From Thauera sp. JM12B12 (GTDB lineage: Bacteria; Pseudomonadota; Gammaproteobacteria; Burkholderiales; Rhodocyclaceae): DNA of 64,000 bases. The notes beneath the pieces were generated by a model. That model saw only the letters and a program-made list of their open reading frames with translations, was not told the origin of the DNA and did no database searches. Of the stretch, positions 57,703 to 64,000 are shown one piece after another (position 1 is the first letter of the stretch; each line of letters begins with the position of its first letter). The stretch is taken from assembly GCF_039614725.1 (NCBI RefSeq), contig NZ_CP154859.1:1550001-1614000 (forward strand), read 5' to 3'. Position numbers and translations under genes: made by a program.

Positions 57703-58245
57703 ATGCTGATGAGTCGCGACAAGTCGGTGCTGCTGATCGTGGACGTGCAGGCGCGCCTCGCGCCGTACATCCACGACGGGCAGCAGGTGGCCGAGCATTG
57801 CGCCTGGCTGGCGCAGGTGGCCGAGCGCATCGGTGTGCCGGTGGTGGTGACCGAGCACTTTCCGGAAAAGATCGGTGGCACGCTCGACCTCGTGCGCGAG
57901 GTGACCACCAACGCGCAGTACGTGGGCAAGCAGTGCTTCTCGGCCCAGGCCGACGGTTGCCTCGCGGGCACCGCGGTGGATCAGCGCCGCCAGGTGATTG
58001 TGTGCGGCACCGAGGCGCACGTGTGCGTGCAGCAGACCGCGCTCGACCTGCGCTGGGCGGGCAAGGAGGTCTTCATCGTCGCCGAGGCCTCGGGCTCGCG
58101 CGACCCCGCGAACCGCGACCTGGCCTTTGCGCGCATGCGCAGCCACGGCATCGAGATCGTGTCGCGCGAGATGGTGGCCTTCGAGTGGCTGCAGCGCGGC
58201 GGTACCGAGCTCTTCCGCGAGGTCAACCGCGACTTCATCCGGTAG
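57703..58245 (+). CDS. isochorismatase-family cysteine hydrolase
   Basis: A 180-residue cysteine hydrolase of the isochorismatase-like superfamily. The predicted triad is Asp14 (LIVDVQARL), Lys76 (YVGKQCFSA) and Cys108 (CGTEAHVCVQQTALDL). It is closest in look to the YcaC-type members. The substrate is unknown. It starts 12 bases after the acetoacetyl-CoA synthetase gene, so the two are probably co-transcribed. Confidence 0.87.
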   Translation: MLMSRDKSVLLIVDVQARLAPYIHDGQQVAEHCAWLAQVAERIGVPVVVTEHFPEKIGGTLDLVREVTTNAQYVGKQCFSAQADGCLAGTAVDQRRQVIVCGTEAHVCVQQTALDLRWAGKEVFIVAEASGSRDPANRDLAFARMRSHGIEIVSREMVAFEWLQRGGTELFREVNRDFIR

Positions 58246-58255
58246 CTCCGGCGTC

Positions 58256-58323
58256 GCGGGAGCGGGCTTGCCCGCGAACGCGGCGCTCGGGGGCCCGTCA
58301 TTCGCGGGCAAGCCCGCTCCCAC
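58256..58323. repeat. REP-like inverted repeat, copy 3
   Basis: Arms 58256-58278 (GCGGGAGCGGGC...CCGCGAA) and 58301-58323 (TTCGCGGGCAAG...CTCCCAC), only 10 bases after the hydrolase stop. It shares the inner segment GCGGCGCTCGGGG with copy 2 at 44520. It is the only copy outside the flagellar region. Confidence 0.8.
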
Positions 58324-58394
58324 GGATGCGTCCGGCGGGGCGCGCGGCGCGGGCGCTCCCCTCCAGGGGCTCAGCTTCGGTCGAAGGTGCCGGT

Positions 58395-59279
58395 TCAGGG
58401 CTCGATCGCGATCCCGAGCAGCGGCTCGCCCGTGCCGATCGGGCCGATGGCGTAGGCCCGGCCGCTGCCGAGGTCGATCCGGTACAGCGTCGGTACCGGC
58501 GCCGCGCGCGTGCTGAGCGCGGCGAGCGCGGTGTTGGTGACGTCCGAGATGTCGAAGTGGGCCTCGCTCAGACTGCCGGTGCCAAGGCTCCCGACCGTGC
58601 TCAACGCGCCGGTGTTGGGGGAAACCACGGGTTCCGTGCCTTCGACCGAACCTTGGCGCAGCAACGCGCCGAGTTCGCCGTCGATGGCGAAATTGGTCGT
58701 CAGCTTCTCGTTCTCGGTGTTGTAGGTGTAGGCGGCGGCGATCACCCGTGGCGCGCGCCCGGCATTGGCGTCGTCGCTGCGGAAGGCGAGTGCGCCATCG
58801 GGCTGGAATCCGTCGATATCGGGCTTGAAGTCCACCAGCGCGCCGGTTTCGGGATGGGCGCGCAGGTTCTGTCCACGCTCGGACACGATGCGGATGCGGT
58901 CGGCCGCGGGGTTGAAATCGAAGCCGAACTGCGCACCCTCGAGTGCGTGGCCGAAGCGGGTCTCGCCCACCGCGCTCAGCGCCCCGCTGGCGACGTCGAC
59001 CCTGAATACCCGCCCGCTGCTCCCGAGCGCATACAGCACGCCGTGCGCGACACGGTAGTCGATGCCGAGCAGGCGTTCGTTCGCATCGAGTCCGTAAAGC
59101 GTCACGCTGCGGATGATTCTCCCCGGCTCGGCTGCAGAAACGGCGATAAGCTGGTGCGACGCGCTGACCGCATAGAGGCGGATCTTCGCAAGCTCCGCAT
59201 CGGCTGCTGCCGGAGTGCTGAGGAGCGTCGCCGACAGGGCGAGCAGGGAAACGAATGGGGCCACGGACGAGTTCGGCAT
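58395..59279 (-). CDS. exported DUF4394-like beta-propeller protein
   Basis: A 294-residue protein with a Sec signal peptide (VAPFVSLLALSATLLSTPAAA) and a mature part of repeated beta-strand units (IRLYAVSASHQLIAVSAAEPGRIIRSVTLYG, ERLLGIDYRVAHGVLYALGSSGRVFRVDVASGALSAVG, FGFDFNPAADRIRIVSERGQNLRAHPETGALV), the DUF4394 pattern. Function is unknown. The ATG at 59279 has a GGAGGA site. Divergent from the cupredoxin-like gene. Confidence 0.82.
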   Translation of the reverse strand: MPNSSVAPFVSLLALSATLLSTPAAADAELAKIRLYAVSASHQLIAVSAAEPGRIIRSVTLYGLDANERLLGIDYRVAHGVLYALGSSGRVFRVDVASGALSAVGETRFGHALEGAQFGFDFNPAADRIRIVSERGQNLRAHPETGALVDFKPDIDGFQPDGALAFRSDDANAGRAPRVIAAAYTYNTENEKLTTNFAIDGELGALLRQGSVEGTEPVVSPNTGALSTVGSLGTGSLSEAHFDISDVTNTALAALSTRAAPVPTLYRIDLGSGRAYAIGPIGTGEPLLGIAIEP

Positions 59280-59355
59280 CGAGGGTCCTCCAGCGCAATG
59301 CGGGCGTGGTTCAGGGGTGGGGCGTCGAAGATAACCCCCTCGTGGCAACGGGAGC

Positions 59356-59988
59356 GTGATCGAATTGGCATTCGGGAGAGGGTGTTTGCGGCGATTCGTG
59401 GCGGGAATGTGCTTGAGCCTGGTGGTGCCCTTGGCGCATCCCGCCAGCCTTGCCCTGCAGGTGGTCGATGAGAACGGTGCGGCGCTGGCGGATGTCGCGG
59501 TCGCCCTCGAGCCGGTCGGGGCGCCCCGGCCGGCCATGCAGGCGCGTGCCCGCACGGCGGAGATCGTGCAGCAGGGCAAGCGCTTCATCCCGCTCATGAC
59601 TGCGGTGCCGACCGGCACGGCGGTTCATTTCCCCAATCGCGACACCGTCCGCCACCACGTGTATTCGTTCTCGCCGGCCAGGACCTTCGAGCTCAAGCTC
59701 TACATCGGCACGCCGGCAGAGCCGGTGGTGTTCGATACGCCAGGCATCGTCGTGATGGGCTGCAACATCCACGATCAGATGGTGGCCTACGTGGTGGTCT
59801 CCGACACCCCCTGGGTGGGGGTCAGCGATGGCGCGGGCAAGCTGCGCATCGAGGGCGTTCCACCGGGCGACTACGTGCTCGCCTACTGGCATCCGCGCTG
59901 GGCGGGGACGAGCAACGCGCCCGCGCGCATGCCCCTGCGCCTGGATCAGGGCGCAGAGCGCCGCCTGGTGGTCGGGGCGCGTCCCTGA
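59356..59988 (+). CDS. exported cupredoxin-like protein
   Basis: A 210-residue secreted protein (signal core CLSLVVPLAHPASLA). The mature part has a cupredoxin-like fold with candidate copper ligands: His in VRHHVYSF and Cys/His/Met in the spacing CNIHDQM. A second small beta domain (GAGKLRIEGVPPGDYVLAYWHPRW) resembles a carboxypeptidase-regulatory-like fold. Related proteins are annotated as methylamine utilisation or plastocyanin-like, but no role is proved. Its stop overlaps the GGDEF-EAL start (TGATG), so the two are coupled. Confidence 0.8.
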   Translation: MIELAFGRGCLRRFVAGMCLSLVVPLAHPASLALQVVDENGAALADVAVALEPVGAPRPAMQARARTAEIVQQGKRFIPLMTAVPTGTAVHFPNRDTVRHHVYSFSPARTFELKLYIGTPAEPVVFDTPGIVVMGCNIHDQMVAYVVVSDTPWVGVSDGAGKLRIEGVPPGDYVLAYWHPRWAGTSNAPARMPLRLDQGAERRLVVGARP

Positions 59989-62393
59989 TGCGGCCCGGCT
60001 TCAGGCGCCTGCAGTGGCGAATCGCGGCGTGGACCGCGCTGATCCTGCTGTCCGTGCAGATCGGGGGCTTGTTCCTGTTCGAGCAGATCGGCCGCGGCAG
60101 TGCGCTGCAGGAGGTGCGCAGCCGGCTCGAGACCGGCGACCGCGTGTTCGCACGCGTGCTCGAGCAGCGCAGCGACCAGCTGGCCCAGGCGGCAAGGGTA
60201 CTCGCCGCAGACTATGGTTTTCGCGCGGCGCTGCTGTCTTCCGATCGACCGACCATCGCGTCGGCGCTCGAGAACCACGGTTCGCGCATCGGCGCCAGCC
60301 TGATGCTGCTCGTCGGTCTGGATGCAACGCCGATTGCGGCGCATCCGCCGCGTGGCGAGCTGGAGATATCGGGCCTTGGGGCCTTGATCGACGAGGCGCG
60401 CGCGCAGGGTAGCGCCACCGGTTTTCGCGCTGCGGGCGGGTCTGTGTATCAACTCGTGGTGGTGCCGGTGATGGCGCCTGTGCCGGTGGCCTGGGTGCTG
60501 CTCGGTTTCGCCGTGGACGAGGTCCTTGCGCGTGATCTCCAGCGCCTGACCGGGCTCGACGTGAGCCTGCTGCTGCAGCCGCCATCCGCGCCGGCGCGCA
60601 TCGTCGCCAGCACGCTGCCGACGGCACCCCAGGCCGCACTGCTCGCGGCCGGCGACGTGGAGGCGGTGCACATCGATGGCGGCGAACATCTGGGGCTGCG
60701 CCATGTGGTCGATGCCCGGACGGACGAGCAGGTGCTTGCCGTACTGCAGCTCTCGCTCGCGCAGGCGCTCGCCCCGTGGGAGCGCTTGTACCGGGAATGG
60801 GCCGGGCTGTCGGTCGCAGCCACGCTGCTGATGCTGTTCGCGAGCGTGTGGATGGGGCGGACGATCGCGGCGCCGGTGACCCGGCTGGCCGAGTTCGCCC
60901 ATCGCGTGGAGGCGGGTGATTACGGGGCGCCGCCGGCCGCCGTCCGCGATGACGAGATCGGTCGCCTCGCCGATGCCTTCGGCCTGATGACCGAGGCGAT
61001 CGCGAGCCGCGAGGCGCGCATCAGCGAGCTTGCCTATCGCGACACCCTCACCGGGTTGCCCAATCGCATTCACTTCCTCGACCGCCTGGCGCGCGCGTTG
61101 CAGGCGGAAGGCGCGCACGCGCGCGGGCTGGCGGTGCTCACGCTCGACCTCGACCGCTTCCGTCTCATCAACGACACCCTCGGTCACGCCTTCGGCGACC
61201 TCGTGCTCGAGGAGGTGGGGCGGCGGCTGCTCGCCGCAGGGGTGCGCAGGCGAGAGGCCGACGCGACGCTGCAGGATGGCGACAGCGGCGTGGCGCGCCT
61301 GGGCGGCGACGAGTTTGCCGTGCTGGTGCCGGGCGCCGACGCCTGGGCGGCGAAGGTGGTGGCCGAGCGCATCGCCGCCGCGCTCGAGCAGCCGATGAGC
61401 CTGCAGGGGCAGCTGATCGATGTCGGCGCGAGCATCGGTATCGCGCTCTTCCCCGAGCATTGTGCGGACGCTGGCGAACTCATGCGCTGCGCCGACGTCG
61501 CGATGTACCGGGCCAAGCACGCCAACGCCGGCGTGAGCGTGTACGACCCCAGCCACCACAGTCGCAATGCCGCGCGCCTGTCGCTGCTCACCGAGCTTCG
61601 GCATGCCGTGGAGGCCGACGAGCTGGTGTTGTTCTACCAGCCCAAATATGCCTTCGAGGACGACGCGGAGCTCTGCGTCGAGGCCCTGGTGCGCTGGGTG
61701 CATCCACAGCGCGGCTTCGTGCCGCCGATGGAGTTCATCCCCTTCGCCGAGCAGACCGGCTGCATCCGCGCGATCACGCTGTGGGTGCTGGAGCGGGCGG
61801 TGCGGCAGTGCGCGGCATGGCGCCGTGCCGGTCGGGCGCTGCGCGTGGGCATCAACCTGTCGGCGCGCGACCTGCTGCAGCCCGAGCTGCCCGAGCAGTT
61901 CCGCGCCATGCTCGCGCGCCACGGCTGCGCGGCGGGCTGGATCACGCTCGAGATCACCGAGAGCGCGGTGCTCGACGAACCCCGCAAGGCGCTCGCCAAC
62001 CTCGAGCGCCTGCGCGCCATCGGCTGCCCGCTCTCGATCGACGACTATGGCACCGGCTACTCCTCGCTGTCCTATCTGCGCCAGATGCCGGTGCAGGAGA
62101 TGAAGATCGACCGCAGCTTCGTGATGAACCTGCTCACCCAGCGTGATGACGAGATCATCGTGCGGTCGACGATCGAGCTTGCCCACAACATGGGCCTGGT
62201 GGTGACCGCGGAAGGCGTGGAGACCGAGGCCGTGCTGCGCCGTCTGGGCGAGCTTGGCTGCGACCTCGTCCAGGGCTACTTCATCGGCAAGCCGATGGCC
62301 GCATCCGACCTGGAGGGCTGGATGGAGCGCTCGCCGTGGGCGCGCGCCGGGTATCACCGCCAGCCCCGCGAGACCGCCCCGATGCACGCCTGA
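59988..62393 (+). CDS. membrane-bound GGDEF-EAL protein (c-di-GMP turnover)
   Basis: An 801-residue protein with an N-terminal transmembrane helix (ALILLSVQIGGLFLF), a periplasmic sensor region of about 240 residues, a second helix (LSVAATLLMLFASVWMG), a HAMP domain, a GGDEF domain (intact GGDEF at 439-443) and an EAL domain (EAL at 565-567, with ITLEITES, DDYGTGYSSL and TAEGVE). Both domains look active. The RxxD inhibitory site before GGDEF is absent. Upstream cupredoxin-like protein may be its periplasmic partner. Confidence 0.92.
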   Translation: MRPGFRRLQWRIAAWTALILLSVQIGGLFLFEQIGRGSALQEVRSRLETGDRVFARVLEQRSDQLAQAARVLAADYGFRAALLSSDRPTIASALENHGSRIGASLMLLVGLDATPIAAHPPRGELEISGLGALIDEARAQGSATGFRAAGGSVYQLVVVPVMAPVPVAWVLLGFAVDEVLARDLQRLTGLDVSLLLQPPSAPARIVASTLPTAPQAALLAAGDVEAVHIDGGEHLGLRHVVDARTDEQVLAVLQLSLAQALAPWERLYREWAGLSVAATLLMLFASVWMGRTIAAPVTRLAEFAHRVEAGDYGAPPAAVRDDEIGRLADAFGLMTEAIASREARISELAYRDTLTGLPNRIHFLDRLARALQAEGAHARGLAVLTLDLDRFRLINDTLGHAFGDLVLEEVGRRLLAAGVRRREADATLQDGDSGVARLGGDEFAVLVPGADAWAAKVVAERIAAALEQPMSLQGQLIDVGASIGIALFPEHCADAGELMRCADVAMYRAKHANAGVSVYDPSHHSRNAARLSLLTELRHAVEADELVLFYQPKYAFEDDAELCVEALVRWVHPQRGFVPPMEFIPFAEQTGCIRAITLWVLERAVRQCAAWRRAGRALRVGINLSARDLLQPELPEQFRAMLARHGCAAGWITLEITESAVLDEPRKALANLERLRAIGCPLSIDDYGTGYSSLSYLRQMPVQEMKIDRSFVMNLLTQRDDEIIVRSTIELAHNMGLVVTAEGVETEAVLRRLGELGCDLVQGYFIGKPMAASDLEGWMERSPWARAGYHRQPRETAPMHA

Positions 62394-62562
62394 TGCGTTC
62401 CCCGCCCGCGTCCCCGGACTAGGGAAAACGTGGGTAGCCCGCGCTCGCCGCGCTGCCTATCCTTTCTGCTTGTTCCACGGTGACGCGATACGGATAGCCG
62501 CCACGCCGACCGTCGGAGTGCGCCGATCGCCTTGCCGTCTTGTTGATCAACGAGGGGGCGAC

Positions 62563-64000
62563 ATGGAAAAGACAGAACAGATCCGGCTGGCCGCAAACGT
62601 GAGCGCGGTGGTCGAGCAGATCGCCGCGCGCCTGCCGGCGGAGCAGGCGAAGGCGGTGAGCGCGTTCGCGACGCGATTCTTCGCCCAGGTCGATCAGGAG
62701 GACCTCGAGGCGCTGTCCGTATCGGACCTCTACGGCGCCGTGCTCAGCCAGTGGCACTTCATCGCCCGCCGCGCCGGCGGCAGCGTGGTGCGCGTCTTCA
62801 ATCCGCGCCTCGACGAGAACGGCTGGGAGTCTGCCCACACGGTGGTCGAGATCGTCGGCGACGACATGCCCTTCCTGGTCGACTCGGTCACCATGGAGAT
62901 CAACCGCCAGGGGCTCACGCTGCACCTGATCATTCATCCGGTGCTGCGCGTGGCGCGCGACCGGGATGGTCAGCTGTTGCGGCTGGCGGAGGCGGGCGAC
63001 GCCGACGCTCGCAGCGAATCGGTGATGCATCTCGAAGTCGACCGCCGCACCGACCAGGCCGACCTCAAGGCGCTGCGCGAGGGGCTCGAGCGCGTGCTCG
63101 CCGACGTACGCGCAGCGGTCGGCGACTGGCCGCGCATGCGCGAGCGCATGCAGGAGATCATCGCCGACATCGACGCCATCCCGGCCGCGGTTGACGCCGA
63201 GGAGCGCGCCGAGGCGCGCGCCTTCCTGGAGTGGCTGGCCAACGACAACTTCGTCCTTCTGGGTTGCCGGGACTACGACCTCGTCAGCAGCGAGGAGGGC
63301 AACGAACTGCGCGTCGTCACCGGCTCCGGACTTGGGCTGTTGCAGGGCGATGGCGAAGCCGGGCAGTCGCGCTCCTTCGCCGCGCTGCCGCCGCAGCTCA
63401 GGGCCCAGGCGCACGTGCCGGGCGTGCTGACGATCACCAAGTCGAACACGCGCTCGACTGTTCACCGGCCCGCCTATCTCGACTTTCTGGGCGTCAAGCG
63501 CTACGACGCCGACGGTCGGGTGTGTGGCGAGCGCCGGGTGATCGGCCTGCTCGCCTCCACCGCATACGGCACCACGCCGGCGCAGATTCCGCTGCTGCGG
63601 CGCAAGGTCGCCGCCGTGATCGAGCGCGCCGGACTCCCGCCGGGCGGGCACGCGGCCAAGACGCTGCAGACCATCATCGAGCGCTATCCGCGCGACGAGC
63701 TGTTCCAGATCGGCACCGACGAGCTGTTCAACCACGTGATGGGCATCCTCCGCCTCGGCGAGCGTCTGCGCACGCGGCTGTTCGTGCGCTGCGACCCCTT
63801 CGCGCGCTTCGTTTCCTGCCTCGTCTATGTGCCGCGCGAGCACTACAACACCGACCAGCGCAAGCGCATGCAGGCCGTGCTGATGGAGGCCTTCAACGGC
63901 TCCTCTTCCGAGTTCGACGTGCAGTTCTCCGATTCGGCGCTCGCCCGCATCCTGATCACCGTGCGCACCCAGGACTCGACGATCCCGCCCTTCGACGCAC
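62563..64000 (+). CDS. NAD-specific glutamate dehydrogenase, large (180 kDa) type, 5' part
   Basis: The first 479 codons are visible and the frame is open to the right edge. The sequence matches the large NAD-GDH class (about 1,600 residues): NVSAVVEQIAARLP, LYGAVLSQWHFIARRAGGSVVRVFNP, VEIVGDDMPFLVDSVTMEINRQGLTLHLIIHPVL, FLEWLANDNFVLLGCRDYDL, NTRSTVHRPAYLDFLGVKRYD and the later FVRCDPFARFVSCLVYVPREHYNTDQRKRM. These are N-terminal regulatory parts; the catalytic domain lies beyond the window. It catalyses glutamate to 2-oxoglutarate. The ATG follows a GAGGGGG site. Confidence 0.93.
   Translation, partial: MEKTEQIRLAANVSAVVEQIAARLPAEQAKAVSAFATRFFAQVDQEDLEALSVSDLYGAVLSQWHFIARRAGGSVVRVFNPRLDENGWESAHTVVEIVGDDMPFLVDSVTMEINRQGLTLHLIIHPVLRVARDRDGQLLRLAEAGDADARSESVMHLEVDRRTDQADLKALREGLERVLADVRAAVGDWPRMRERMQEIIADIDAIPAAVDAEERAEARAFLEWLANDNFVLLGCRDYDLVSSEEGNELRVVTGSGLGLLQGDGEAGQSRSFAALPPQLRAQAHVPGVLTITKSNTRSTVHRPAYLDFLGVKRYDADGRVCGERRVIGLLASTAYGTTPAQIPLLRRKVAAVIERAGLPPGGHAAKTLQTIIERYPRDELFQIGTDELFNHVMGILRLGERLRTRLFVRCDPFARFVSCLVYVPREHYNTDQRKRMQAVLMEAFNGSSSEFDVQFSDSALARILITVRTQDSTIPPFDA

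Overview
The window is a stretch of bacterial chromosome with high GC content and very dense coding. Protein sequences and gene order suggest a betaproteobacterium of the Rhodocyclales (Thauera/Azoarcus type). This placement is inferred from the look of the proteins: betaproteobacterial ParC/ParE, MotCD-type stators, a FleSR-type two-component system and acetoacetyl-CoA metabolism. No 16S gene is present to confirm it. About two thirds of the window is one nearly complete flagellar locus.

Layout. 1-3.2 kb: the edge of a small lipoprotein gene, then rlmD, tRNA-Ser(UGA), rluE and a DUF192 gene. 3.3-11.5 kb: flhB-flhA-flhF-flhG-fliA-motC-motD, the export gate, polar-placement GTPase, MinD-like partner, sigma-28 and second stator. 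11.6-16.8 kb, minus strand: parE, a Phd/VapC-type toxin-antitoxin pair, and parC, so the two topoisomerase IV genes are separated by a TA module. 16.9-18.5 kb, minus strand: flgA, flgM and flgN. 18.7-29.8 kb: flgBCDEFGHIJKL plus an unknown lipoprotein. 29.8-41.5 kb, minus strand: fliF-G-H-I-J-K then fliL-M-N-O-P-Q-R. 41.7-45.0 kb: fleS-fleR-fliE. 45.0-52.4 kb, minus strand: fliC, flaG, fliD, fliS, fliT, a second FliK-like gene with a FlhB C-domain gene, and two tandem YcgR/PilZ brake genes. 52.7-64 kb, not flagellar: grpB-like, etfQO, a thioesterase, acetoacetyl-CoA synthetase, an isochorismatase-like hydrolase, a DUF4394 protein, a cupredoxin-like protein coupled to a GGDEF-EAL protein, and the start of a large NAD-glutamate dehydrogenase.

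Regulation visible in the DNA. Sigma-54 type -24/-12 elements stand before flgB, flgK and fliE, with weaker ones before flgG and flhF. The enhancer-binding regulator FleR and its kinase FleS are encoded in the cluster. Sigma-28 promoters stand before flgM and fliC, and fliA and flgM are both present. This is a FleSR/sigma-54 then FliA/FlgM cascade; no flhDC, fleQ or chemotaxis genes lie in the window.

A perfect palindrome CGGCA-N5-TGCCG occurs eight times by eye, always inside the flagellar locus. It includes two tandem pairs with identical 21-bp centre spacing, one in fleR and one in fliK, and a site in the flgG leader. It is a candidate operator for a flagellar regulator, probably FleR.

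Other points of interest are a FlhG homologue without a Walker A motif, the TA module between parE and parC with a perfect 14-bp-arm palindrome as likely operator, three REP-like inverted repeats, and the cupredoxin/GGDEF-EAL pair.
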